Source of the DNA: Planosporangium mesophilum
GTDB taxonomy: Bacteria > Actinomycetota > Actinomycetes > Mycobacteriales > Micromonosporaceae
Assembly (NCBI RefSeq): GCF_016863255.1
Contig: NZ_BOON01000014.1
Location: 1-64,000, forward strand
Direction of reading: 5' to 3'
DNA: 64,000 nt
Shown here in pieces: positions 1-9,200 of the stretch; position 1 is the stretch's first letter; each line of letters starts with the position of its first letter. Below the pieces are notes generated by a model that saw only the letters and a program-made list of their open reading frames with translations, searched no databases and was not told the DNA's origin. The position numbers and the translations under genes were made by a program.

Positions 1-526
1 CCGGCACGAGCGGGATTCCGAGCGCCTTGCTGATCTGGTCATCGACCCCACGGAAGCTCCAGAGAGCGAAGTCTCCGCACGGCTGACGTTCAGCCGGCAG
101 CCGATTCCCAGCATCGTCTACGAAGGCCCCGGTCCAGGTGCGGAAGCAATGGACCGGCAGGAGATCGGCCGGTGTCAGCGGCTGGCTGGCGACGGTCTCG
201 AAGTAGCCGCGCGACCAGCCGAGGCGGTTGGTAAACAGGGGCGGTACCAGCAGGCGGTCGGGTGTGAGCTGGGCGAGCTCGGGCACCTTGGACCGGCAGC
301 GGTGGCGGTAGATATAGATCAGGTTCGAGCGCGGTGTCGGTGCGCACTCTTCCGGGATGTCAACACGGATCACCCGCCCGAAGATGTACGTCTCGTCTGG
401 AAGACCCACAACGAAGATGTCACCGGGTGTAAGGCGTCGCCGGGAGGGCTTCAACACCCGGATGTTGGTCAGGACCGATTCAGGCATGCAGCCATACTGG
501 CCCACCAGGTGCTCGTCAGTGGCCAT
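1..526 (-). CDS. Imm26-type immunity protein, 3' end cut by window edge
   Basis: The minus-strand frame stays open from the ATG at 526 to the left edge (about 175 codons) with no stop, so the C-terminus lies outside. Seen: LTPGDIFVVGLPDETYIFG near residue 30, then LLVPPLFTNRLGWSRGYFE, LPVHCF and DFALWSFRG. The GDxF...YxFGRV opening and the W-x-x-GYF and HCF blocks match my memory of the Imm26 (immunity 26/HocA) family, small cytoplasmic proteins that neutralise polymorphic toxins. No signal peptide or membrane segment is seen. The frame is open upstream of 526 and a GTG near 559 is possible, so the start is uncertain. No toxin gene is visible in the window; it could lie to the left. The neighbours (a small unknown gene and a transposase remnant) suggest an accessory island. 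Confidence 0.6.
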   Translation of the reverse strand, partial: MATDEHLVGQYGCMPESVLTNIRVLKPSRRRLTPGDIFVVGLPDETYIFGRVIRVDIPEECAPTPRSNLIYIYRHRCRSKVPELAQLTPDRLLVPPLFTNRLGWSRGYFETVASQPLTPADLLPVHCFRTWTGAFVDDAGNRLPAERQPCGDFALWSFRGVDDQISKALGIPLVP

Positions 527-617
527 CACCTGCGCAATAGCACTGGGTGGCGGCACACCGCTGGCTGCCAATCGATAAATGACGCTCCTATTTCACGCAA
601 GCGGCTTGACGCTGGTT

Positions 618-890
618 TCACCAACCGCCGTGCGGACTGTCCGCCAGGTCGCCTTCGACCTTGGCTCGTAGCGCTGCGAACGCCTGGTCCCGGTCGATGT
701 CCGCGGCATTGGCCCATAGTTGCAGGGCAACATCCGTGATCCGCGCCAACGCGTAGCAGGCCGCTTGCGGCTCTCGGGCGAGGTCGTCGGCGATGTTGGA
801 GATGTCGGCGTCCTCGTCGTGCATCCATGCCTCGACGAGATCGAGCGCCGCCACGTGGCGGGCATGGAATTGCTGTCGGTCACTGGGCAC
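618..890 (-). CDS. Hypothetical protein, 90 aa, helical
   Basis: Family not recognised. The 90-residue protein is acidic and probably all helical (WMHDEDADISNIADDLA; ALARITDVALQLWANAADI), with no signal peptide or membrane segment. Third codon positions are less GC-biased than in the rest of the window, as in the immunity gene next to it. It lies on the same strand as the Imm26-like gene, about 90 bp upstream of it, so the two may be co-transcribed. The reading frame of the IS110 remnant overlaps its start by 11 bp. It is likely a real accessory gene rather than a shadow, because neither opposite-strand frame makes a sensible protein. Confidence 0.5.
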   Translation of the reverse strand: MPSDRQQFHARHVAALDLVEAWMHDEDADISNIADDLAREPQAACYALARITDVALQLWANAADIDRDQAFAALRAKVEGDLADSPHGGW

Positions 891-1152
891 GAGCAGGTCC
901 TGGTCTACGGGTGATCGTCGTTTCTGCCAGGTAAGGATAGGTCTCGCAGGCTATGTCGCGCTTGAGGCAGCGCAGGATCTCGGGCTTGGTCTTGCCTTCG
1001 CTGATGCGGCGGGCGACGTAGTCCTTGGTGGGTTGGTGGCAGTGCATGCGGACCAAAGCGATGCGCCACAGGGCGTTGTTGGCCAGCCGGTCCCCGCCGC
1101 GGTGCAGGCGATGCCGGTCGGTGCGTCCCGAGGACACGGGAATGGGTGCGAC
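880..1152 (-). pseudogene. IS110-family transposase, C-terminal remnant
   Basis: About 75 codons (1152 down to 928) read VAPIPVSSGRTDRHRLHRGG, then DRLANNALWRIALVRM, TKDYVARR, KPEILRCLKR and ACETYPYL. This is the conserved C-terminal (transposase_20) end of IS110/IS116/IS902 DEDD transposases, including the S-G-[KR]-T...R-GGD-x-x-AN block and the RCLKR...E-[IT]-Y end. Nothing upstream of 1152 continues the catalytic DEDD part, and full-length members have about 350-400 residues, so this is a decayed 5'-truncated copy. I see no flanking repeats; IS110 elements usually lack terminal inverted repeats. It marks the left stretch as mobile-element-associated DNA. Confidence 0.75.
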
Positions 1153-1350
1153 TTCGACGCCCGACCCATCCTCGTTGACGCCTCGTCGAGTGGTTGCACC
1201 GACCACATGAACGCCTGTCACGTATTGACCGGAGTCCGACAAGCTGGCTGCCGGAGGCGAGGAACGAGCCGTCGCGAAGCGCTGCCCGCCGTTCCGATCG
1301 TCTCGCAGCCCCTGCTGTGCTGACCCCGTGACGCCTGGAACTCTTGGTGA

Positions 1351-1866
1351 TCACGGGGTGGTGGTCGCATCGTCCAGGTCGTCGCGCAACTTCGCGAGGT
1401 GGGTGACCGCCCGCCGGACGTCGAACGGCTCCAGCCCGGCCAGGTCCAGGTCCCGGCGAAGGAACGCGACGGCGAGGTTGCGGAACTCGTACAGTTGCGG
1501 CGGCCGCGGCCCACCGTTGCGCGCCCACCGGTCGCAACTGTCCCGCAGCCCCAGTATCGCGCCGCGCGTCGCCGCGTCCGCGCACATCCCGCCGGCGGAG
1601 TACAGCCATGCGTTCAGCTCCTCGGCCACCGCGGCGGCCACCTCCGCGGTCAGGTCGGTGCGGCGCAGCGACGACAGGGGCGCCATCGCGCTGAAGGCGG
1701 CGGGGTAGGACGCCAGCCGGGTCCGGTGCAGTTCGAGGGCGCGGGTCGAGCCGGCGGCCCCGACCAGGTCCCGGCGGATCTGTTCGCGCGTCAGGGCCCA
1801 GACGCCGCCGGCCGCGAGGAGCGCGACGAACCCCGAGAGTAGGAGCGCCGTGACTGCTGCGGGCAT
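1351..1866 (-). CDS. Membrane-anchored hypothetical protein, 171 aa
   Basis: Not recognised. The start ATG at 1866 is preceded by GGGGAGGAC about 9 bases upstream, a good ribosome site, although the same frame stays open much further upstream. One N-terminal membrane helix (about residues 3-25, AVTALLLSGFVALLAAGGVW) is followed by a roughly 145-residue cytoplasmic helical domain with EELNAWLYSAGGMC and RDSCDRWARNGG. The product looks like a single-pass protein with its C-terminus in the cytoplasm. It ends without a hairpin before the IS110 remnant. It is transcribed away from the MFS gene at 3623-1983, in the same direction and about 115 bp downstream, so read-through is possible. Confidence 0.6.
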   Translation of the reverse strand: MPAAVTALLLSGFVALLAAGGVWALTREQIRRDLVGAAGSTRALELHRTRLASYPAAFSAMAPLSSLRRTDLTAEVAAAVAEELNAWLYSAGGMCADAATRGAILGLRDSCDRWARNGGPRPPQLYEFRNLAVAFLRRDLDLAGLEPFDVRRAVTHLAKLRDDLDDATTTP

Positions 1867-1982
1867 GGTGGACCGTCCTCCCCGGTCCGGCCACCGTGAA
1901 CGGACCACGGACGCACAACTTACCCCGTATCGACGATTGTCAGTTGCTGTCAGTCGATGAGTGCATAAAGGGGCAACGGGGG

Positions 1983-3623
1983 TCAGCCCGGGACCGAGGA
2001 GGCAGGCTCCGCGAGGGTACGCAGATACGTACCGTCCATCGGGTCGTATCCGAGCCGCAGCGTCGTGTCCGCGGCCAGCCGTACCGCGAGCGCCCGGGCG
2101 GTCGGCCCCGGATCCGTGGTGGGTACGACGGCCACGGCCAGCGCGCCCTCGTCGAGCAGCTCGGCCAGCAGGGCGCACTCCGGCTCGCCGAGGTGCGGGT
2201 ACGCGTCGAGGAACACCGCGGTGACCCGGAACCGGGGCAGGCGGGCGCGGAGCGCCTCGACCAGGGCCGTCGGGCCGAACGCGGCGGACTCGTCGTGGCC
2301 GTACGTGATCACCAGTTCGTGGTGGGCGGCCAGGTCGGCCAGGGTGGCCGCGGTCTCGGCCGGTGACCTGGCGGCGTCCGCCGCGGCCACCGCGACGACG
2401 GTGGTGGCGGTCGCGTCCAGGTCGGCGGGGAGCGTCGGTGTCAGGGGGTAGGCCAGCGCGCCGTCCACCAGTTCGCGCCGCATGCGCAGGTGCAGCGCCG
2501 TCGCCAGCGCCACGTTGGCGAGCAGCATCAGGCCGATCTCGTACGAGCCGTCCAACCGCTCGACCACGGACAGGACCAGCGGCGGCAGCAGGGCGGCCAG
2601 GCACCCGGTGGCGCCGAGCACGCCGGCCACCAGGCCGGCCCGGCCGCGCGGGATGGTCCGGCCGACGAGGTCGCAGACGACGCCGCCCACCGTACCGAGG
2701 CCGACGGCGACGCCCAGGAACCCGACGACCGTCACCGGCAGCGGGGGCTGGAACGCCAGCACGACGCCGAGGGCGCCGACCCCGGCGAAGCAGCACGTCA
2801 GGACCGCGACGGCGTCCCGCCGCCCGGCGAGCCAGCCACCGAACGGCCGCGACAGCGCCGCCGCGGCGACCGACAGCGCCATCAGCACCGCCGCGCCGGC
2901 CCAGTCCATTCGGTACACACGGTTCAGGTAGGTCGGCAGGTACACGATCATCGCCAGCAGGCCGCCGGCGGCGACGGCGTAGAGCGCGACCCAGTACCGC
3001 ATCGCGCTCAGTCCCAGCATGGCGGCGATGTCCCGGAGCGTCGACCGGTCGGCGCGGCGGGCCGGGGCGTCCCGGACCAGGACGGCGGCGACGACGGCGT
3101 ACCCGGCCGGTACCGCGGCCGTCGCGAGCAGGGCGGTACCGGCCCCGAGCGGGCCGATCAGCGGCCGGACCACGGTGGCGCCGATCGCGGCGCCGCCGAT
3201 ACCGGCCCCGAAGGCGCTCAGCCGGAGCCCGCGCCGGCCCGGCCCGTCCCAGCGCGCCACCAGGCCCGCGCCCACCGTGAACGCGGTGCCGCCGGTGCCC
3301 AGGGCGCAGCAGGCCAGGATCAGGGCCGGGACGGTCCGGACCACCGCGAGGGCCGCCAGCGCGCCCGCCGAGACGAGACTGACCAGCGGGAACGTCCACC
3401 GCGCACCGTAGCGGTCGGTGAGCGCACCCACCGGTATGCACGCCAGCGCCCCGACCACGAGCGGTGCCGCGACCACGGCGGCCCGGGCCACCCGCCCCGG
3501 GCTGTACTGCTGCACCAGATACGGCTCGAGCGCGCTGACCAGCATCCAGGCCGCAGAGTTGACCGCGAAGCCGAGGGTGGCGAGCACCGTGATCGGCAAA
3601 CTCCGGGCCGGGCTGATCGTCAA
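1983..3623 (-). CDS. MFS transporter with C-terminal carbamate-kinase-like domain
   Basis: The 546-residue protein has about 12 hydrophobic segments across residues 8-390. The loop-2 MFS signature GALTDRYGARW lies near residue 66, so it is an inner-membrane major facilitator. After the last helix (LMLLANVALATALHLRM) comes a soluble tail of about 150 residues: SPAETAATLADLAAHHELVI then TYGH, and later LLAELLDEGALAVAVVPTT and RLAADTTLRL. The order and hydrophobic pattern resemble the carbamate-kinase fold (LA..HELVI.HGNGPQVG, then LLD.GAIVIA.GGGG and LGAD.L..LT), but the glycine-rich nucleotide loops are degraded and the domain is short, so catalysis is unlikely. I infer a regulatory or binding domain. 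The substrate is unknown; anion (nitrate/nitrite-like) transport is one possibility. Divergent from the ATPase gene at 3766. Confidence 0.75.
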   Translation of the reverse strand: MTISPARSLPITVLATLGFAVNSAAWMLVSALEPYLVQQYSPGRVARAAVVAAPLVVGALACIPVGALTDRYGARWTFPLVSLVSAGALAALAVVRTVPALILACCALGTGGTAFTVGAGLVARWDGPGRRGLRLSAFGAGIGGAAIGATVVRPLIGPLGAGTALLATAAVPAGYAVVAAVLVRDAPARRADRSTLRDIAAMLGLSAMRYWVALYAVAAGGLLAMIVYLPTYLNRVYRMDWAGAAVLMALSVAAAALSRPFGGWLAGRRDAVAVLTCCFAGVGALGVVLAFQPPLPVTVVGFLGVAVGLGTVGGVVCDLVGRTIPRGRAGLVAGVLGATGCLAALLPPLVLSVVERLDGSYEIGLMLLANVALATALHLRMRRELVDGALAYPLTPTLPADLDATATTVVAVAAADAARSPAETAATLADLAAHHELVITYGHDESAAFGPTALVEALRARLPRFRVTAVFLDAYPHLGEPECALLAELLDEGALAVAVVPTTDPGPTARALAVRLAADTTLRLGYDPMDGTYLRTLAEPASSVPG

Positions 3624-3765
3624 CGGATCACCTCTTGCGAGCGGTGGCGCGCCGGCACGCGCCGTGCCGAACGCTCTCCCAGCCTACGAATAGGTGGGCG
3701 TCACCGCGACCCGTGGTGATCCACGCCTCCGTACTGCGACGTGTAACGCTTTCGGGGGCTCTGTC

Positions 3766-4419
3766 GTGCTGATCGTTACCGACTGCGACGAGACTGTACC
3801 GGTGACCGAGCACCTACCTGGCGCGACTTCTCCCGACGTGTACCACGACCGGTGGCTGGACGGCCGTCGGCAACGGCTCTACACGGCGCGGGAGTGGCTG
3901 CTCGCCGGCGGGTGCGCGCTCCTGTACGGGCCGGTCGGGGTCGGCAAGTCCGCCGCGCTCGACATGGTCACCGCGACCGCGATCCAGTCGCGGGTACTGC
4001 GCTGGGCGCCGACCGTGCGGGACGCGGACCGGCGGTTCGCGTTCCTCGTCGGGCTGCTGGGCGCGGTCAGCCCGGCCGAGCTGGACGCGGTCACCGGGCC
4101 GCGCCGCCAGGTGCTCGCCGCGGCGGCCCGGGGCGAGCTGGCGCTGGTCGCTCCCGACGCGGTGCGGCTCTCCGTGCTGAGCCTGTTCCGGGCGCTGGCC
4201 CGGTCACGGCCGCTGCTCGTGGTCGTCGACGATCTCCAGTGGGTCGACGAGGCGAGCGCCGACGTCCTGCGGTTCGTGTCCTCCCGGGTGGACGATGTGC
4301 CGGTGCAGGTGGCGGCGGCGGAGTTGGTGGAGCCGGAGGGTCTGCCGCGGCGCCGCGCGCTGTGCCCCTCGCCGCTGCTGGTGGTGCGGCTGGAGCCGGT
4401 TGGCCCTACCACAGCGTGA
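3766..4419 (+). CDS. Truncated STAND/AAA ATPase, LuxR (LAL)-regulator N-terminus only
   Basis: The translation has Walker A (ALLYGPVGVGKSAAL) near residue 45 and Walker B (LLVVVDDLQWVDEAS) near residue 149, then stops at residue 217 shortly after. This is the layout of the ATPase module of LAL-type LuxR regulators, which run to 850-1000 residues and end in a helix-turn-helix. Here the sensor, TPR-like and DNA-binding parts are missing. A GTG at 3766 is a plausible start; the frame also opens at 3694. The last residues (RRALCPSPLLVVRLEPVGP) still fit the family, so the truncation looks like a 3' deletion or early stop. It faces the subtilase gene, with a perfect 26-bp palindrome between them. 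It may be a relic or a stand-alone ATPase. Confidence 0.6.
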   Translation: MLIVTDCDETVPVTEHLPGATSPDVYHDRWLDGRRQRLYTAREWLLAGGCALLYGPVGVGKSAALDMVTATAIQSRVLRWAPTVRDADRRFAFLVGLLGAVSPAELDAVTGPRRQVLAAAARGELALVAPDAVRLSVLSLFRALARSRPLLVVVDDLQWVDEASADVLRFVSSRVDDVPVQVAAAELVEPEGLPRRRALCPSPLLVVRLEPVGPTTA

Positions 4420-4444
4420 CGGGCCGGCTGATCAGCCGGCCCGT
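4419..4444. terminator. Perfect 26-bp palindrome between convergent genes
   Basis: ACGGGCCGGCTGA at 4419-4431 is followed directly by its exact complement at 4432-4444. It sits between the stop codon of the truncated ATPase and the stop of the subtilase gene on the other strand, so it probably works as a bidirectional transcription terminator. There is no U-tract, as is usual in high-GC actinomycetes. The palindrome has no loop, so the inner bases would form the turn. Confidence 0.6.
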
Positions 4445-4455
4445 CGCTCCTTCCC

Positions 4456-6012
4456 TTACTTCCAGTGCTTGCTGGACCACTTGTCGCCGGCCCAGTACGT
4501 GCCGGCCCAGTAGGTCCCGGCCCAGTACGTGCCGGTCCAGTAGTGCTTGGACCAGTCGTCGTCGGCCCACGCGGACGCACCGGCCCACGGGCGGCCCGGC
4601 CAGGCGGCCGACGCCCAGGTACGGGACGCCCAGGAACTTCCCGTCCAGCCGTCGCCGGCCATCCGGTACCCCATCCAGACGCCGCCGTTCCACGCGGTGC
4701 GCGCGGCGCTGCGGTACGTCCAGTCGGCCACGTTGAACGGGCCGAACAGCGAGACTTCGCCCACCAGCGGCAGGCCGTTGCGGGAGACGTGCAGGCTGCC
4801 CCGGCTCATCTCGAGCGAGCCCAGGCCCATCGACCGCATCGCCGCCTGCGTGCCCGACGGGGTCGACCTGGACAGCGCCGCCGCCAGGTTGAGCTCGCCC
4901 AGCCGCATGGTGGCGGCCTTGCCCTTCGTCAGCGGCGTGGCCGACGCCTTGAGCAGCGCCTTGACCTGGTCGGGGGTGAGGTCCGGCCGGTTCTGCAGCA
5001 GCAGCGCCACCGCCCCGGACACGACCGCGGTCGCCTGGGACGAGCCGGTGCCCTTGAACAGCCGGTCGCCGACCCGGGCGATCGGGAACGCGGTGTCGAT
5101 CGACGAGCCCGGGTCACGCAGCGAGACGATCGACTCGCCCGGGGCGAGCAGGTCCACGTTGCGCAGGTTGGAGACCGAGCTGAACAGCGACAGTTCGTCG
5201 TCGGCGTAGTCCCGGGTGCCCTTGGTCGACGCCGAGCCCACCGACAGGACGAACGGGTCGTACGCCGGGTTCGACAGGTTGGACGACCTGGTGCTGCCGT
5301 TGCCGCCCGCGACGACCACCACGATCCCGTTGCGCCAGGCGTTCTCGACCGCGTAGGTCAGCGGATCCACCAGGGCCGGCTGGCTGCTGTTCGACCCGTA
5401 CGCGAGGTTGATCACCCTGATCGGGTTGGCCGGGTCGTCGTTGCGGTGCGCGACCACCCAGTCCACCGCCGCGATCATCTGCGACACGTCGACCGCGCCG
5501 TGCGCCGTGCCGACCTTGACCGAGGTCAGCTTGGCCTTCGGGGCGAGGCCCCTGAACCCGCTGGCCGGATCGTCGCCGATGATGATCCCGGCCATGTGCG
5601 TACCGTGGCCGAACGTGTCCAGGTAGCGCACGGTGTCGCCCTGGGACTCGAAGGACAGGTCGGGCCCGTTGACCACCTGAGCCGCCGGCAGGCCCGGCAC
5701 CTGGACGACTCCGGTGTCGATCAGCGCGACGCCGACACCACTGCCGTCGGAGCCGCTCGGGGCGCCGATCATCGCCGCGATGTCGCTGACCTTCGTCGCG
5801 GTGGCGGTGCTGGACCAGTCGGTCGACTGCCATCCGCCGCCGTCGAAGGGCGGACGGGCTGACGGCGGATGCGCCGTCTGTACCGCGCCGGCGAGCGCGG
5901 CCGGCGGTGCCGGCAGCCCGCCCGGTACCGCGGGCGCGGCCACGACGGCGAGTGCGCCGATCGTGGCGAGCCAGCGGCCCCGTCGGGCTGCCCTCGTTCC
6001 ATCTCGTGACAC
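4456..6012 (-). CDS. Secreted subtilisin-like serine protease (S8) with tryptophan-repeat tail
   Basis: Start chosen at GTG 6012, which has GGAAGGAGA just upstream; this gives 518 residues. The N-terminus RRGRWLATIGALAVVAAPAV is a signal peptide. The S8 triad is visible: Asp in VALIDTGV (about residue 99), His in FGHGTHMAG (about 136), the oxyanion Asn region VVVAGGNGS, and Ser in GTGSSQATAVVSG (about 325). The last 90 residues contain a Trp every 5-7 positions (WTGSSW, WASRTW, WASAAW) and end in WAGTY units. Similar W-x(4-6)-W tails occur on many actinobacterial S8 proteases; their role is not known to me, and surface or glycan binding is an inference. The protein is probably exported or wall-associated. 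It faces the truncated ATPase gene. Confidence 0.88.
   Translation of the reverse strand: MSRDGTRAARRGRWLATIGALAVVAAPAVPGGLPAPPAALAGAVQTAHPPSARPPFDGGGWQSTDWSSTATATKVSDIAAMIGAPSGSDGSGVGVALIDTGVVQVPGLPAAQVVNGPDLSFESQGDTVRYLDTFGHGTHMAGIIIGDDPASGFRGLAPKAKLTSVKVGTAHGAVDVSQMIAAVDWVVAHRNDDPANPIRVINLAYGSNSSQPALVDPLTYAVENAWRNGIVVVVAGGNGSTRSSNLSNPAYDPFVLSVGSASTKGTRDYADDELSLFSSVSNLRNVDLLAPGESIVSLRDPGSSIDTAFPIARVGDRLFKGTGSSQATAVVSGAVALLLQNRPDLTPDQVKALLKASATPLTKGKAATMRLGELNLAAALSRSTPSGTQAAMRSMGLGSLEMSRGSLHVSRNGLPLVGEVSLFGPFNVADWTYRSAARTAWNGGVWMGYRMAGDGWTGSSWASRTWASAAWPGRPWAGASAWADDDWSKHYWTGTYWAGTYWAGTYWAGDKWSSKHWK
4490..4549 (-). repeat. Four 15-bp tandem repeats coding WAGTY units
   Basis: Four adjacent 15-bp units (4490, 4505, 4520, 4535), three near-identical (gcccagtacgtgccg type) and one diverged, lie in frame inside the 3' end of the subtilase gene. 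Each encodes W-x-G-T-Y on the minus strand. The period equals five codons, so copy number can change without breaking the frame. Confidence 0.8.
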
Positions 6013-6242
6013 CGGATCTCCTTCCGTGGGTCCGGAACCCTGGGGTCGGCTTCTCAACGATCCGGCTCTGATCACTGAATGTCACCGGCCTGCAACCGAA
6101 ATCGTCCGGAACGCGACCGCAAACACCGGGGCGGTGTACGACGACGGGCCGACACCGACGGACCGGTCGGCAAACAGGCTCAGGTGTGGTGCGCCGCTGC
6201 CGACCACGAGGTCATGACTCCACGGCCAGCAGGGACGGTGTC

Positions 6243-9200
6243 GTGACGTCCGGCCCGGCGCACGGCCCCGCCCAGCCCGTCACCGATCCGGTGACCGGGG
6301 CGTACCCGCGTGCCCTGCTGCAGCCACGACTGGACGAGGAGCTGGCCCGGGCCGACCGGGTGGGCGGCTCCTGCTCGGTGTTCCTGTTCGACGTGGACTT
6401 CTTCAAGACGGTGAACGACGCGTACGGGCACCTGCGCGGTGACGAGGTGCTGCGGCAGCTCTCCGAGCGGGTGAAGGCGGTCGTACGCGGCGGGGACGCC
6501 CTCTTCCGGTACGGCGGCGACGAGTTCGTGCTGGTCCTGCCCGGCACCGACCGGGCCGAGGCGATCGGCCTGGCACTGCGCCTGACCGAGGAGATCCGGG
6601 CCACCGACTTCGCCGGGCAGCCGCCGCTGCACCTGTCGATCAGCCTGGGGGTCGCCACCTACCCCGAGGACGCCGACGACACCGTCTCCCTGATCTCCTG
6701 CGCCGACCGGCGCAACTACCTGGCCAAGCGGCGGGGTCGGGGCGGCGCGGTCGCCGACGACGCCGACACCGACACCGGCACCGCGATCTCCCGGCTGTGG
6801 GAGCGGGACGCCCCGATGGCCGCGGCCCAGGAGTTCCTGACCCGGCTGCTGACCGCGCGGCGCGGTGCGCTGCGGGTGACCGGCGAGCCGGGCGCCGGGT
6901 ACACCCGGTTCCTGTCCGAGGTCGCCACCGTGGCCCGCCTGCGCGGCTTCGCCGTCGTACCGGTCTCGCCCGGCGGCGACGCGCGACCGGATGCCGCCGA
7001 GGGCGCTCCGGTGCTGCTGGTCAGCGACCTCGGTGACGATCAGCGGGCCGCCGAGGCGGTCGGCCGGCTGCTGGCAGGCGAGGACCCACCGGAGTCGCTC
7101 GGTCTGGTGTACGCGAGCACCGACGCCGAACCGGCGTCGGTCGGCCTTCCGCTGCTGGCCGGCGCCGAGCTGGCGCCGTGGTCACCGGCCGCGCTGCGGA
7201 TCTTCCTGCGCCACCGGTTGCAGGGCGAACCCACCCGGACGCTGGTGAACTGGCTGGCCGGGCACAGCGGCGGCCTGCCGGCCCGGGCGGTGGGCGAGCT
7301 GGAGCGGCTGCGGGCACGCGGCGGCCTGGTCGCCACGGCCAGCGGCGGCTGGACGCTGTCCCCGTCGATGCTGGGCCGTCCGCGCCGGCGCGGACGGTTG
7401 CCCGTACCCATGACCAAGCTGGTGGGGCGGCAACGGGAACGGATCCGGGTGGCCGAGCTGCTGGCGGGCGGCCGGCTGGTCACCCTCGTCGGCCCGGGCG
7501 GGATCGGCAAGACCCGGCTGTCGCTGGCCGTGGCCGGTGACGTCGCCGAGTCCTATGACGACGGTGCGGTCTTCGTCTCGCTTGCCGAGACCACCCGCGC
7601 CGACCTCGTCGTGGCCGCGATCGCGCGGGCTCTGGAGGTCGCCGAGGCGCCCGGCCAGCCGCTGCTCGACAGCGTCACCGAACACCTCGCCGAGGCGCGC
7701 CTGCTGCTCCTGCTGGACAACTTCGAGCAGGTCATGGAGGCGGCCGGGGTGGTGAGCGAGCTGCTCGCCGCCGCCCCCGGGGTCACCGTCCTGGTCACCA
7801 GCCGGCAGCGGCTGTCGCTCTACGGCGAGCAGGTCTACCCGGTACCCCCGCTGCCCCTGCCCGATCCCCGTACCCTCACCGGCGTCGAACAGGCGCTCGC
7901 CGACTCCCCGGCGCTGGCCCTGTTCGAGCAGCGGGCCCGGGCCGCCGACGTCGACTTCGCGCTCACGCCGGCGACGCTGCCGGTCGTCGCGGCGCTGTGC
8001 CGGCGCCTCGACGGGCTGCCGCTGGCGATCGAGCTGGCGGCCGCCCGGATCGACCGGCTCACCCCGGAGGAGCTGCTGGTCGCCCTCGCCCAGCACCTGG
8101 ACGCGCTCGGCGGAGGCCCCCGCGACCTGCCGGAGCGCCAGCAGACCCTGCGGGGCACCATCGACTGGAGCTTCGCCCTGCTCGATGAGGCGGACCAGCG
8201 CCTGTTCACCCGGCTCGGGGTGTTCGCCGGCGGGTGGACCGTTGAGGCGGCCGCCGACGTCTTCGCCGTCGCCGAGTCCTCCGATGTGGACCTTGCCCCG
8301 GCCGGCGACCTCGCCGCGCGGCTGGCCGCGCTCGCCGACAAGAGCCTGATCGTCGGAGAACCCGACGGCCGGTACCGGATGCTGGAGACGATCCGCGCGT
8401 ACGTGGTCGCCAAGCTGGCCTCCTGCCCGTCCGCCGGCGCCGTCCGGGCCCGGCACGCCGTCTACTACGCCGACCTGGCCGAGCGCTCCGCGGTCGGGCT
8501 GACCGGGCCGGAGCAGGCCGCCTGGGCGAGCCTGCTGGACTGCGAGTACCAGAACCTGCGGGCCGCCTTCGCGACCGGGGACCCGGACATCGCCGTCCGG
8601 CTGTGCCTGGGGCTGTGGCGGTACTGGATGGGCGGCAGCCGGATCGGGGAGGGGCGCGGCTGGCTGGCCCAGGTGCTGGCCCGTACCGACACGCTGACCG
8701 ACGCTGCCGCCGCCAAGCTGCTGTACGCCGCCGCGGTGCTCGCCGCCTGCCAGGACGACCACGAGGAGGCGTACCTGCTCGGTACCGACGGGCTGCGCCG
8801 GGCCGAGACGGCGGCCGACCCACGGGCCATCGCCCAGGCGCGTAACGCGCTCGGCCTGGCCGCCATCGGCTCGGGGCGGTACGCCATGGCCACCGAGCAC
8901 CTGCGGGAGAGCCTGGCGATCTGGCGCGCCCTGGACGCCGCTCCCGGAATGGCGATCGCACTGGGCAACCTGACCAAGGCCTCGCTGCGGCTGGGTGACA
9001 TCGACGCGGCGGACCGGTACGCCCACGAGTGCCTGGAGCTGGAGCGGGCCGCGGGCAACACCCGGGGCATCGTGCTGGGCCTCGGGTGCCTCGGCGAGAT
9101 CATGCTCGCCAAGGGCGACGTGCGCGGTGCGCGTACCGCCCTGGAGGAGAGCCTGAGCCTCAGCCGTACCCTCGGCGACCTGTTCGGCGAGGCGACCGTG

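Noticed and set aside
1351-3441. Minus-strand frame of 696 codons joining the 171-residue protein to upstream DNA
   Set aside because: Only the part from ATG 1866 has a ribosome site and a sensible protein; the rest is the shadow of the MFS gene in another frame.
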